Shown here piece after piece: positions 1 through 9,868 of a stretch of DNA of 64,000 nucleotides. The position numbers and the translations under genes are program-made. The notes beneath the pieces were generated by a model, which did no database searches, was not told where the DNA came from, and saw only the letters and a program-made list of their open reading frames with translations. The DNA is taken from positions 312,536 through 376,535 of the forward strand of contig NZ_JAGIBH010000006.1 in the NCBI RefSeq assembly GCF_017744445.1, given 5' to 3'. Each line of letters begins with the position of its first letter. The first letter of the stretch is position 1. The DNA is from Caulobacter sp. Lineage in GTDB: Bacteria; Pseudomonadota; Alphaproteobacteria; Caulobacterales; Caulobacteraceae.

Positions 1-103
1 ACGAGCTTCCAGCTTTCACCTTACGTCAGGCAAGGGCCTGACGACTTTACGGCGAGCCCGGCGCGCCTTACGCACTGGGGCTCAACTCTGCTTAGGACTT
101 CCC

Positions 104-1048
104 ATGCCCTCCGGCCTTGCCGCGCTGCTCGATGACGTCGCGGCCATCACCAAGATCGCCGCCGCTTCTCTGGACGACGTGGCCGGGGCCGCCGGCAAGG
201 CGGGGACCAAGGCCGTGGGCGTGGTGGTCGACGATGCGGCGGTGACGCCCGGCTACGCCATGGGCTTCACGCCCGATCGCGAGCTGCCGATCGTCTGGAA
301 GATCGCGATGGGCAGCCTGCGCAACAAGCTGCTGTTCCTGCTGCCGGGCGCCCTGCTGCTCAGCGCCTTCGCGCCGTGGGCCGTGACCCCGATCCTGATG
401 GTCGGCGGCGCCTATCTGGCCTTCGAGGCTACCGAGAAGGTGCTGGAAGCCTTCACCGCCGAATCCGAGGGCGAGGCTGTCGAGGAGCTGGCGCTGAGCG
501 GTCCCGAGCTGGAGAAGGAAAAGGTCAATGGCGCCATCCGCACCGACCTGATCCTATCAGGCGAGATCATGGCTATCGCCTTGGCCGAGGTCGCGCATCT
601 GAACCTCGGCATGCAGGCGGCCGCCCTGGCCATCGTCGGCATCCTGCTGACCGTCGTGGTCTATGGCGCGGTGGCGCTGATCGTGAAGATGGACGACATC
701 GGCCTGCACATGTCGCGCCGCGAGAACAAGGGCGCCCAGGCCTTCGGTCGCGGCCTGGTCAAGGCCATGCCGATCACGATGGAAGCCCTGACCGTGATCG
801 GCACCGCGGCCATGCTGTGGGTCGGCGGCGGCATCATCGTCCACGGCCTGGAGCACTTCCACCTGACCCCGATCCCGCACTGGGTCGAGGGCTTTTCGCA
901 CTGGGCGCACGGCGTTCCGGGCATCGGCGCGGTGACCAGCTGGCTGGCCTTCGCGCTGGGTTCGGCCGTGGTGGGTCTGGTCGTGGGCGGCGTCCTGGCG
1001 GGCCTGATGCACCTCTGGCATCACCGCAAGGGCGCGGCGGCGCACTAG
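104..1048 (+). CDS. DUF808/YedI-family inner membrane protein
   Basis: Intact ORF; N-terminus MPSGLAALLDDVAAITKIAAASLDDVAGAAGKAG typical of DUF808; multiple hydrophobic segments. Confidence 0.85.
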   Translation: MPSGLAALLDDVAAITKIAAASLDDVAGAAGKAGTKAVGVVVDDAAVTPGYAMGFTPDRELPIVWKIAMGSLRNKLLFLLPGALLLSAFAPWAVTPILMVGGAYLAFEATEKVLEAFTAESEGEAVEELALSGPELEKEKVNGAIRTDLILSGEIMAIALAEVAHLNLGMQAAALAIVGILLTVVVYGAVALIVKMDDIGLHMSRRENKGAQAFGRGLVKAMPITMEALTVIGTAAMLWVGGGIIVHGLEHFHLTPIPHWVEGFSHWAHGVPGIGAVTSWLAFALGSAVVGLVVGGVLAGLMHLWHHRKGAAAH

Positions 1049-1764
1049 GCCGGCTTGCGGCCCGCCACCAGCGTCGCGCAGCCGAAGAAGCAGCGCTTGA
1101 ACTCCACCTCCAGGCCTTCGGCCCGCAGCATGTCGCCGAAGGCCGAGGCGTCGCCGAAATTGGTGCTGTAGGTCCCGATCATCGTGAAGTCCTGGGCCCC
1201 GGCCAAGAAGAGGCGCTCGACCAGCGGCAGTACGACCTTGAGGTGGAAAAGGTAGAGCGGCCGCAGGAGCCAGCCCTTGGGATCTGACGCGTCGATTAGC
1301 GAGAACACGCCGCCCGGCCGCAGGCTCTGAGCGATCAGCTCTGCCAGTTTGGCGTGCTGCTCGGCGTTGAAGGTTTTGAGGCCGAAGGTCGAGACCACGA
1401 AGTCTGCGCTCTGCGCCGGCAGGTTGCTGGCCAGGACATCGTCTTCGATGAAGGCGATCCGATGGGCGCGATGACGGTGCAGGCGCTCAAGCGCGCGCTG
1501 ATGCATGCCCGATGAGATGTCGACAGCGGTGATCGAGGCCAGATCCGGAAAGCGTTGCAACAGATGCGGCCAGATCTCGCCTGTCCCGGCCATCAGGTCA
1601 TAGCCGACGGGGTTTGGCGTCGTCGGTTCGGGCAGGTCCGCGACGCACTGTTTGCGCCAGCGCTCGGTGAAGCCGAAGGAGCAGATCAGGCTGAAAGCGA
1701 TGTATTTGCCTGAGCAGCGGTCGAAAACGCCTTTGACGAAGGCCGGGTCATAGATGTCCGCCAT
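1045..1764 (-). CDS. Class I SAM-dependent methyltransferase (UbiE-like)
   Basis: MADIYDPAFVKGVFDRCSGKY start inside a longer spurious ORF; motif DLMAGTGEIWPHLLQRFP, VVSTFGLKTF. Confidence 0.75.
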   Translation of the reverse strand: MADIYDPAFVKGVFDRCSGKYIAFSLICSFGFTERWRKQCVADLPEPTTPNPVGYDLMAGTGEIWPHLLQRFPDLASITAVDISSGMHQRALERLHRHRAHRIAFIEDDVLASNLPAQSADFVVSTFGLKTFNAEQHAKLAELIAQSLRPGGVFSLIDASDPKGWLLRPLYLFHLKVVLPLVERLFLAGAQDFTMIGTYSTNFGDASAFGDMLRAEGLEVEFKRCFFGCATLVAGRKPA

Positions 1765-1778
1765 TCGTCGCTCCTTGA

Positions 1779-3860
1779 TCAGCCCGCTTCGTTCAGCGGC
1801 GAGGCCGGTTTCCAGTCGAACAGTTCTTGCAGCATGCGCAGGGCCTGGCCGCGGGGCGAGGTCAGCTGCGGATCGCGGGCCAGGATCAGGCGGGCGTCGT
1901 CGGCGGCCACGGCGATCAGGTCGCGATGCGCGACAGGATCGGCGAGGCGGTAGGCGGGGAAGCCGCTCTGCTTGAGGCCTAGCGGGTCGCCGCCGCCACG
2001 CAGTTCCAGGTCCTTCTCGGCGATTTCGAAGCCGTCGTCGCTGCGGCGCAGGATGTCGAGGCGCTGTTGGGCGACCTCCGAGAGCGGCGGGTCGTAGAGC
2101 AGGACGCAGGAGCTTTCCCGCGCGCCCCGGCCGACGCGGCCGCGCAGCTGGTGCAGCTGGGCCAGGCCGAAGCGGTCGGCGTGCTCGATCACCATGATGC
2201 TGGCGTTGGGGACGTTCACGCCCACCTCGACCACCGTGGTGGCGACCAGCAAGCTGACCTCGCCGTCGACGAAGCGCTGCATGACCGCGTCCTTCTCGGC
2301 CGGTGGCATCTGGCCGTGGACCAGGCCGACGCCGGGCAGGTGTCGGGCCAGATCGGCGGCGCGGTCCTCGGCGGCGCGCAGGTCGACCTTGTCGGACTCC
2401 GACACCAGCGGGCAGATCCAGAAGGCCTGGGCGCCGCTGGCGATGGCGCTGCGCAGGCGGTCGACGATCTCGGGCACGCGCGGCGTGGGCGCGGCGCGGG
2501 TGGCCACTGGCGTGCGGCCCGGCGGCTTCTCGTCGATGCGCGAGACGTCCAGGTCGCCAAAGACGGTCAGCTCCAAGGTGCGCGGGATCGGCGTGGCGGA
2601 CATGGCCAGCAGGTGCACCCCTTCGCCCTTGTCCTGTAGTCGGCGGCGCTCGTTGACGCCGAAACGGTGCTGTTCGTCGATGATCGTCAGGGCCAGCTTG
2701 TCGTAGACGACATCGTCCTGGAACAGGGCGTGGGTGCCCACGGCGACATGATGGCGTCCATCCGCCAGGGCCAGCAGCTTGGCCGAGCGGCCAGCGCCCT
2801 TGTCGCGACCCGTCAGCAGCACCGGCGACAGGCCCAGCGCCTGCAGCGGCGCGGCGATGGTCTCGAAGTGCTGGCGGGCCAGGATCTCGGTCGGGGCCAT
2901 CAGCGCCGACTGGAAGCCGGCGCTGGCCGCATCGGCTATGGCCAGCATGGCGACCACGGTCTTGCCCGAGCCGACATCGCCTTGCAGCAGTCGGCTCATG
3001 CGCTCGCCGGAGGCCATGTCGCCGCGAATCTCGGAGAGGCTGCGGATCTGGGCGCCGGTCAGCTTGAAGGGCAGGGCCTTCTCGGCCTGGTCCGACAGCG
3101 GTCCGGACGGGATGCGCGGACCCGGCGTCGAGCGCCGCGAGGCCTTGCGTTGGGCCAGGGCCAGCTGGTGGGCCAGCAACTCGTCGTAGGCCAAGCGGCG
3201 GCGAGGCCGCGCCAGGGGCGAGATGTCGGCCTCGCTGGCCGGGGCGTGCATCGCCGCCAGGGCCTCGCGCCAGCCCGGCAGTTTCTCGCGCTCGCGCCAG
3301 GCGGGATCCTGCCATTCGGGCAGCTCGGGCGCACGGGCCAGGGCCTCGAGGGCGAACTTGCGGAAGGTGCGCGAAGGCAGGCCGTGGGTGGCGGGATAGA
3401 CGGTCTCGATCTCGGGGATCTCGCCGGCCCGCTCCTCGTCGACGATGTAGTCGGGGTGGGCTATCTGGAGTTCGGAAGCGTAGCCGTTGGGCCGTTCGAC
3501 CTTGCCGCTGACCGCGCGGCGGGCCCCTTTGGGATGCTGGCGCTCCAGGTGCGGACCGTGCCCCTTGAACCAGATCAGCGTCAGGAAGCCCGTGCCGTCC
3601 CAGGCGCGGATCTTCCAGGGCTGGCTGGGGCGTTGCGAGGGGTAATGGGCGTCGATGGTGACGACGAAGGTCTGGACCTGGTCCTCGACGGCCTGGTCGA
3701 CCGTGGTCACCGACCGCCGGATCAAGCCGGTCGGCGCGGTGAACAGCACGTCTCGCGTGATCGGCCCCGCCAGCTTTTCGAGCAGCGGCGCGACACGAGG
3801 GCCCACGCCCTTGAGCGTGGACACCGAGGTGAAGAGAGGAAAGAGAATCTCCGGGCGCAT
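1779..3860 (-). CDS. recG: ATP-dependent DNA helicase RecG
   Basis: LLQGDVGSGKTVVA, DEQHRFGV, MSATPIPRTL, QLRGRVGRG motifs; 693 aa. Confidence 0.97.
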   Translation of the reverse strand: MRPEILFPLFTSVSTLKGVGPRVAPLLEKLAGPITRDVLFTAPTGLIRRSVTTVDQAVEDQVQTFVVTIDAHYPSQRPSQPWKIRAWDGTGFLTLIWFKGHGPHLERQHPKGARRAVSGKVERPNGYASELQIAHPDYIVDEERAGEIPEIETVYPATHGLPSRTFRKFALEALARAPELPEWQDPAWREREKLPGWREALAAMHAPASEADISPLARPRRRLAYDELLAHQLALAQRKASRRSTPGPRIPSGPLSDQAEKALPFKLTGAQIRSLSEIRGDMASGERMSRLLQGDVGSGKTVVAMLAIADAASAGFQSALMAPTEILARQHFETIAAPLQALGLSPVLLTGRDKGAGRSAKLLALADGRHHVAVGTHALFQDDVVYDKLALTIIDEQHRFGVNERRRLQDKGEGVHLLAMSATPIPRTLELTVFGDLDVSRIDEKPPGRTPVATRAAPTPRVPEIVDRLRSAIASGAQAFWICPLVSESDKVDLRAAEDRAADLARHLPGVGLVHGQMPPAEKDAVMQRFVDGEVSLLVATTVVEVGVNVPNASIMVIEHADRFGLAQLHQLRGRVGRGARESSCVLLYDPPLSEVAQQRLDILRRSDDGFEIAEKDLELRGGGDPLGLKQSGFPAYRLADPVAHRDLIAVAADDARLILARDPQLTSPRGQALRMLQELFDWKPASPLNEAG

Positions 3861-3901
3861 CTGACGGGACCTTAGCCGCGTCCGCGCCCGGACAGCAGAC
3901 C

Positions 3902-4204
3902 CTAGTCCGCCTTATTCATGATCGGCTGCAGGGCGATCACGATGTCGGAATATTCGTCGGCCCGCGAGGCGCCGGACACGTTCAGGCGCGTGTACAGCCA
4001 GGTCGCGCCATGACGCGAATAAGCCTCGGACCAGCGACCCTTGGAGTCGATCAGGTTGTTGGCCTCGCCCGCGTAGATCACGGTCCCCTTGGAATCCACA
4101 TAGACGTAGTTGCCGGCGATCGTGGTGTTGGGGTCACCATTCTCAGCCAGCTTGTAGCGGTAGACCGCGCCAGAGGCGCCCTTGAGTTCGATATAAGGCT
4201 TCAC
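3902..4204 (-). CDS. Small protein with GIY-YIG-like motif spacing
   Basis: 100 aa; GNYVYVDSKGTVIYAGEANNL...GRW...ADEYSDIVIALQPIMNK resembles a GIY-YIG core. Confidence 0.5.
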   Translation of the reverse strand: MKPYIELKGASGAVYRYKLAENGDPNTTIAGNYVYVDSKGTVIYAGEANNLIDSKGRWSEAYSRHGATWLYTRLNVSGASRADEYSDIVIALQPIMNKAD

Positions 4205-4334
4205 GCTGTCCTCGCCATAAAAGCCACCCGGCGTAGGGCTTTGGATTCAAATATTTAGAGCGCGTGTGAGCAGCGAGGCTACCTACGCATTCGCCTTACG
4301 CGCTAGCAGGAGGTGCAGCGCGCCGTGGGCCAAA

Positions 4335-5075
4335 TTATGGCTGGAGCACACCCGACCTGGCTAGGAACCGACGGGTCCGTTCCTCGCGCGGAGCGGCGAG
4401 AAGCTGACGTGATGGTCCTTGCTCCACGATGACGCCGCCGTCCATGAAAATCGTGCGGTCGGCCACATCTCGCGCGAAATCCATCTGGTGAGTGACGATC
4501 ACCAGGGTGCGTTTTTCGGCCGCCAGGTCGCGGATCACGGCCAGCACCTCGCCGACCAGTTCGGGGTCGAGGGCCGAGGTCGGCTCGTCGAACAGGATGA
4601 CTTCCGGATCCATGGCGAGCGCCCGGGCGATGGCGCAGCGCTGCTGCTGGCCGCCCGACAGCGCGGCGGGATAGGCGTCGGCGCGGCCGCCAAGGCCGAC
4701 CTTTTCCAGCAGAGCCAGGCCCTTGGCGCGCGCCTGGGCGGGATCGGCCTTGCGGACGACGATCGGTCCCTCGATCACGTTCTCCAGCGCCGTCTTGTGC
4801 GGGAAGAGATTGAAGTTCTGAAAGACGAAGCCGACTCTGCCGTTCAACGCCTTGGCCAGTGGGACCTTGCCGCCCGCCGTGACACCCGCGATCGTCACTT
4901 CGCCGGCATTGATGGCTTCCAGCCCGGCCAGGCAGCGCAGCAAGGTGCTCTTGCCCGAGCCGCTGGGGCCGATGATCGCCACGACCTCGCCCGGCGAAAC
5001 GGTCAGGTCGACGCCGGCCAGGACAGGGGTGTCCCCATAGCTCTTCTTCAGGCCCTTGGCGTCGATCGCGCTCAT
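4335..5075 (-). CDS. Amino-acid ABC transporter ATP-binding protein
   Basis: GPSGSGKSTLLR Walker A, LSGGQQQRCAIARAL signature, VILFDEPTSALDPE; overlaps permease start by ATGA. Confidence 0.93.
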   Translation of the reverse strand: MSAIDAKGLKKSYGDTPVLAGVDLTVSPGEVVAIIGPSGSGKSTLLRCLAGLEAINAGEVTIAGVTAGGKVPLAKALNGRVGFVFQNFNLFPHKTALENVIEGPIVVRKADPAQARAKGLALLEKVGLGGRADAYPAALSGGQQQRCAIARALAMDPEVILFDEPTSALDPELVGEVLAVIRDLAAEKRTLVIVTHQMDFARDVADRTIFMDGGVIVEQGPSRQLLAAPREERTRRFLARSGVLQP

Positions 5076-5731
5076 CGGCGGCCCTCCGAGGCGCGGCGTT
5101 CGAGGCGCGCCTGAACGGCGGCCAGGGCGGTGGACATGACCCAGTAGATGGCCGCCGCGGCCAGATACATGGTGAAGATCTCGTAGGTCCGCGCGGTGAT
5201 CAGCTGGGCCTGGCGGAACAGCTCGGGCACCTGGATCGTGGCGGCCAGGGAGGTGTCCTTGACCAGGCCGATGAAGCTGTTCGACAGCGGGGCCACGGCG
5301 GTGCGGGCGGCTTGGGGCAGGATCACGCGGCGCAGGGTCTGGCCGCGGCTCATGCCCAGCACGCTCGCGGCTTCCCACTGACCCTTGTCGACGGCGGCGA
5401 TGGCGCTGCGCAGGATTTCGCAGCTATAGGCGGCGACGTTGAGCGAGAAGCCGATGCCGGCGGCGACCAGCGGCGGCATCTCCAGCCCGAATTGCGGCAG
5501 GCCATAGTAGATCAGGAACAGCTGCACCAGCAGCGGCGTGCCCCGGAAGGCAGAGACATAGACGCTGGCCGGCCAGCGCAGCAGCGGCGAGCGCGAGAGC
5601 CGCATCAGCGCCAGGCCAAAGCCCAGCACGACGCCGACGCCCATGCCGATGACGCTGAGCAGCACCGTATAGCCAGCGCCCTTGGCCAGCAGCGGCGCCG
5701 ATTGGCGCAGAAGATCCAGGCCGGTCTCCAT
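5072..5731 (-). CDS. Amino-acid ABC transporter permease (HisM/GlnP family)
   Basis: 219 aa membrane protein; EAASVLGMSRGQTLRRVILPQAARTAVAPLSN EAA loop. Confidence 0.92.
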   Translation of the reverse strand: METGLDLLRQSAPLLAKGAGYTVLLSVIGMGVGVVLGFGLALMRLSRSPLLRWPASVYVSAFRGTPLLVQLFLIYYGLPQFGLEMPPLVAAGIGFSLNVAAYSCEILRSAIAAVDKGQWEAASVLGMSRGQTLRRVILPQAARTAVAPLSNSFIGLVKDTSLAATIQVPELFRQAQLITARTYEIFTMYLAAAAIYWVMSTALAAVQARLERRASEGRR

Positions 5732-5737
5732 GGGAAC

Positions 5738-6520
5738 CTAGTGCGTCACGTCCTGGCCGAACCACTGCTGCGAGATGGCGGCCAGCTTGCCGTCGGCGCG
5801 CAGGGCGTTGATGGCCTGGTCGATCACGACCTTGAGGCCCGGATCCTTCTTCATCGCCACGCCCGCGCCCTGGGCCGCGAACGGCGGGCCCGAGGCGACG
5901 AATTCCGGCGAGGTCTTGACGAAGTCGGCGGCGACCAGGCGATCGTTCAGCACGACGTCGGTGCGGCCGGCCTTCAGGTCCTGGTACTTGGTGGGATCGT
6001 CATCATAGGTGCGCACGTCGGCGGTCGGGACGTTGGCGCGAATCCACTGCTCGTAGTTGGTGCCCAGGCCGACGCCGACCTTTTTGCCGGCCAGGTCCTC
6101 GGGCTTGTCCAGGCCCGGCTTGTCCTTGAGCTTGATGATCTGGATGCCCGAGACGGTATAGGGCTCGGAGAAGTCGTACTTGGCCTGGCGGTCGGGGGTG
6201 ATGGTGATCTGGTTGATCACCACGTCGACGCGGCCCGACTCCAGGGCGCCCAGCAGGCCGGCGAACGGCGCGGGGCTGAACTCGACCTTCAAGCCCATCT
6301 GGGCGGCCAAGGCCTTGGCGAAGTCGACCTCGAAACCAGTCAGCTGGCCGGCCTTGTCCTGGAAGTTGAACGGCGGATAGGTGCCTTCCAGGCCCACGCG
6401 CAAGGTCCCGGACGCCTTGATCCGGTCCCAGCCGCTGCCGGCTTCCGGCTTCTTGCCGCAGGCGGCCAGCAGGGCAAGGCCAAGACCGGCGACGACGGCG
6501 CGGCGGGCAGGGAATCGCAT
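5738..6520 (-). CDS. Amino-acid ABC transporter substrate-binding lipoprotein
   Basis: Lipobox LALLAAC; GTLRVGLEGTYPPFNFQDKAGQLTGFEVDFAKALA. Confidence 0.93.
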   Translation of the reverse strand: MRFPARRAVVAGLGLALLAACGKKPEAGSGWDRIKASGTLRVGLEGTYPPFNFQDKAGQLTGFEVDFAKALAAQMGLKVEFSPAPFAGLLGALESGRVDVVINQITITPDRQAKYDFSEPYTVSGIQIIKLKDKPGLDKPEDLAGKKVGVGLGTNYEQWIRANVPTADVRTYDDDPTKYQDLKAGRTDVVLNDRLVAADFVKTSPEFVASGPPFAAQGAGVAMKKDPGLKVVIDQAINALRADGKLAAISQQWFGQDVTH

Positions 6521-6690
6521 CGGACGACCTTCAGACGAAACAATCCTGCGCAGTTCTATACGCGCGTGCGCGGTTCGCCAGCCCTGAACGTCGCCCGGTC
6601 AGCCGGCCACGGAGCATGAGCACGATTTAAGCTGCGCGGATCGCGGACTCGGGGCTAGCTCGTCGGCGCAATCTCCGGGGGAGGAGACCC

Positions 6691-7878
6691 ATGGCTCAAT
6701 CGTTCGATCCCGCGGCCGCGACGGCTGCCTATCTGGCGCAACTGCCGCCGGAGGCCCACGCTAAGGCCCAGCACTACACGCAAGGCGGCCACTGGCTGCT
6801 GCTGTGGGGTTTCATCGTCTCGGTGCTGGTCGCCTGGATCGTCATCCGCACGGGCGTGCTGACTAGGCTTCAGAATGGCGTCGAGAAGACCAAGCCGCGG
6901 CCGTTCCTAGCCAGCCTGGTCGTGGCGTCGGTCTATGTCGGCTTCAGCTGGGCGCTGGAGCTGCCCTGGTCGGTCTACGCCAACTGGTGGCGGGAAAAGC
7001 AATACGGCCTGACCAGCCAGGCCTTTGGGGGCTGGCTGGGCCAGAACGTGATGGCGACGACGATCTCGGTCGTGTTCACGGCGCTGTTCCTGGCCCTGCT
7101 GTACCTGCTGATCCGCAAGGCCCGCCGCCTGTGGTGGCTGTGGGCGGGCGGTCTGACGGCCGGCTTCATCATCTTCGGCATGCTGATCGCGCCGATCTAT
7201 ATCGAGCCGCTGTTCAACAAATATACGCCCGCGCCGCCTGGGCCGGTCCGCGACGAGGTCGTGGCCATGGCCAAGCAGGTCGGCATCCCGCACGACAAGA
7301 TCTTCGTCTATGACGGCTCGCGGCAGTCCAACGCCTATACCGCCAACGTCTCGGGCCTGGGCGGCTCGGCGCGGGTGGCGATGAGCGACGTGATGTTCAA
7401 GAAGGGGGCGGACATCGCCGAGGTGCGCGGTGTCGTGGGCCACGAGATGGGCCACTACGCTCACCAGCACAGCCTGTGGATCACCAGCATCTTCTCCGTG
7501 CTGGCGGTCGTGGCGTTCTTCATCGCCGACCGCGTGTTCCCGTGGTTCGCCACGGCCCTGAACGCCAAGGGCGTGACGGGCATCGCTGATCCGGCCGGCC
7601 TGCCGGTGCTGGCGGTGATCATGGCGGTGCTGGGCCTAGTCGGCGGTCCGATCACCAACACCCTGATCCGCGAGGTCGAGAGCGACGCCGATCGCTACAG
7701 CCTTGTCCATTTCAACGAGCCCGATGGCCTGGCCAAGGCCTTGGTCAAGACCATCGAGTACCGCGCCGCCACGCCGTCCAAGTTGGAGGAGGTGCTGTTC
7801 TACGACCACCCGGCCGTGAGCGTCCGCGTGCGTCGGGCCATGGACTGGAAGGCGACGCATCCCAAAGCGCCCGACTAG
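6691..7878 (+). CDS. M48-family (Ste24-like) zinc metallopeptidase
   Basis: VVGHEMGHYAHQHS HExxH motif, ESDADRYSL; 395 aa membrane protein. Confidence 0.9.
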   Translation: MAQSFDPAAATAAYLAQLPPEAHAKAQHYTQGGHWLLLWGFIVSVLVAWIVIRTGVLTRLQNGVEKTKPRPFLASLVVASVYVGFSWALELPWSVYANWWREKQYGLTSQAFGGWLGQNVMATTISVVFTALFLALLYLLIRKARRLWWLWAGGLTAGFIIFGMLIAPIYIEPLFNKYTPAPPGPVRDEVVAMAKQVGIPHDKIFVYDGSRQSNAYTANVSGLGGSARVAMSDVMFKKGADIAEVRGVVGHEMGHYAHQHSLWITSIFSVLAVVAFFIADRVFPWFATALNAKGVTGIADPAGLPVLAVIMAVLGLVGGPITNTLIREVESDADRYSLVHFNEPDGLAKALVKTIEYRAATPSKLEEVLFYDHPAVSVRVRRAMDWKATHPKAPD

Positions 7879-7880
7879 TC

Positions 7881-7910
7881 CGATCTCCCCGGCTTTCGCC
7901 GGGAAGATCG
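7881..7910. repeat. Palindromic element / bidirectional terminator CGATCTccccggctttcgccgggaAGATCG
   Basis: Near-perfect inverted repeat between convergent genes; core recurs near 36607. Confidence 0.7.
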
Positions 7911-7923
7911 GGAGTAGGGTGTT

Positions 7924-9039
7924 CTACCGCTTGCGCACGAACACCGTACCCGCCGAATAGCCCGCGCCGAAGCTGCAGATCAGGCCCGTCTCGCCGGCGG
8001 CGAAGTCGTCATTGGCGGTGTGGAAAGCGATGATCGAGCCGGCCGAGCTGGTGTTGGCGTACTCGTCCAGGATGATGACGTTCTCGCCCGGCGCCGGATC
8101 GCGACCCAGCACCTTGCGGCCGATCATCTCGTTCATGTTGATGTTGGCCTGGTGGAGCCACAGGCGCTTCAGGCCGGTCGGGTCCAGGCCCAGGTCGCCG
8201 GCATGCTCGACGATCATCTCGCTGACCATCGGCACGACCTCGCGGAACACCTTGCGGCCTTCCTGGACGAACAGCTTGTCCTTGGCGCCTTCGCCTTCCG
8301 GCGCGGCGCGGTTCAGGAAGCCGAAGTTGTTGCGGATGTTGTTCGAGAACTGGGTCTTGAGGCGTGTGCCCAGGATCTCCCAGCCACCGGTCGCCTGATC
8401 GGCGTCCTCGACGATCACGGCCGTGGCCACGTCGCCGAAGATGAAGTGGCTGTCGCGGTCCTTGAAGTTCAGGTGGCCCGAGCAGATCTCGGGATTGACC
8501 ATCAGCACGGCCTTGGCGCTGCCGGTCGTGACGAAGTCGGCGGCGGTCTTGATGCCGAAGGTGGCCGACGAGCATGCCACGTTCATGTCGAAGGCGAAGC
8601 CTTCGATGCCCAGAGCCTGCTGGATCTCGATGGCCATGGCCGGGTAGGGGCGCTGCATGTTCGACGCGGCGCAGATCACCGCGCCGATCTCGCTGACCGG
8701 CTTGCCCCAGCGTTCGATGGCCTGCTTGGCGGCCTCGACGGCCATCTCGGCCAGGATCGACAGCTCGTCGTTCGACCGCTCGGGGATGATCGGGCGCATC
8801 AGGTCGGGATCGATGATGCCGTCCTTGTTCATCACGAAGCGCGACTTGATGCCTGAGGCCTTCTCGATGAATTCGGGCGAGGACGGGGCCAGGGCGACCA
8901 CGTCGCCGGCCGCGATGGCCTCGGCGTTGGCGGCGTTGAACCGCTCGACGAAGCTATTGAAGGCCTCGACCAGCTCGGCGTTGGAAATGCTGTGGGGCGG
9001 GGTGAACAGCCCCGTGGCGGCGATGACGGCTTGCGGCAA
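7924..9039 (-). CDS. Beta-ketoacyl-ACP synthase III (FabH-like)
   Basis: FDMNVACSSATFGIKTAADFV active-site Cys, LWLHQANINMNE, YANTSSAGSIIAF; TTG start uncertain (ORF extends to 9204). Confidence 0.8.
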   Translation of the reverse strand: MPQAVIAATGLFTPPHSISNAELVEAFNSFVERFNAANAEAIAAGDVVALAPSSPEFIEKASGIKSRFVMNKDGIIDPDLMRPIIPERSNDELSILAEMAVEAAKQAIERWGKPVSEIGAVICAASNMQRPYPAMAIEIQQALGIEGFAFDMNVACSSATFGIKTAADFVTTGSAKAVLMVNPEICSGHLNFKDRDSHFIFGDVATAVIVEDADQATGGWEILGTRLKTQFSNNIRNNFGFLNRAAPEGEGAKDKLFVQEGRKVFREVVPMVSEMIVEHAGDLGLDPTGLKRLWLHQANINMNEMIGRKVLGRDPAPGENVIILDEYANTSSAGSIIAFHTANDDFAAGETGLICSFGAGYSAGTVFVRKR

Positions 9040-9278
9040 GACGGCGGTCCCGATGATACGCGCGGGCTTCGTGAGTCCGCGTTCTGACGCTTGTTTGAAC
9101 CCGTAGATAACACGGAAGGCGGCGCCGTCATCCCCGAGGCTTTTGGGCGTGGCTTTTCGGCAACGACACGCAACGGCCTCAAACAGGGCCGTGAACCGCC
9201 CCATGCCCGCCGCGTTATCCGCCTAGCCCTAGGCTGGCTGAGGGAGCTGAAGACTACGAGTAGAATTGGAGTACAACA

Positions 9279-9812
9279 ATGAAGACTCTCATCGCCACTA
9301 CCCTGATCGCCGGTTCGGTTCTCGCGGTCCCGTTCGTTGCACAGGCTCAGAATTCGACCGAGGTCTATGGTTCGGTGAACTATGGCCAAACTCGGACCCG
9401 TGGCGCTGACACCGGCGCCATTCAAGGGCGCGTGGGCGCCAAGTTTACGCCTAATTTCGGCGTCGAGGCCGAGGTGGCCGGCGGCGTCGACGGCGACAAG
9501 ACCTACACGCCCGGCGGTCCGGCCAATGTGAAGATGGAACATCAGGCCGCCGCCTATGCCGTCGGTTTCCTGCCGGTGACGCCCAATCTCGATCTGATCG
9601 GTCGCGTCGGCTACGGCACGACCAAGTTCGAGACCAAGAACCCGGCCGCCACGGGGTTCGATGGCAGTCGCGACAGCTGGAACTACGGCGTCGGCGCCGA
9701 GTACAAGTTCGACGACAAGAACGGCATCCGCGCCGACTACACCAAGTCGGAATATACCAAGAGCGATCTGAGCTCGAACACGATGTCGGTGGGCTACGTC
9801 CGCCGGTTCTAG
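9279..9812 (+). CDS. Outer-membrane beta-barrel protein
   Basis: Signal peptide MKTLIATTLIAGSVLAVPFVAQAQ; ends with YVRRF (C-terminal aromatic). Confidence 0.85.
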   Translation: MKTLIATTLIAGSVLAVPFVAQAQNSTEVYGSVNYGQTRTRGADTGAIQGRVGAKFTPNFGVEAEVAGGVDGDKTYTPGGPANVKMEHQAAAYAVGFLPVTPNLDLIGRVGYGTTKFETKNPAATGFDGSRDSWNYGVGAEYKFDDKNGIRADYTKSEYTKSDLSSNTMSVGYVRRF

Positions 9813-9835
9813 GCTCGGCTCAACGAGCAAAAACG

Positions 9836-9868
9836 CGGCGCGCTCCGATCCGGGGCGCGCCGTTTTTT
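9836..9868 (+). terminator. Rho-independent terminator
   Basis: CGGCGCGC-loop-GCGCGCCG followed by TTTTTT. Confidence 0.85.

Noticed and set aside
1045-3315. 756-aa minus-strand ORF as a fusion protein
   Set aside because: The N-terminal 500+ aa are a frame-shifted shadow of recG; the methyltransferase starts at 1764.
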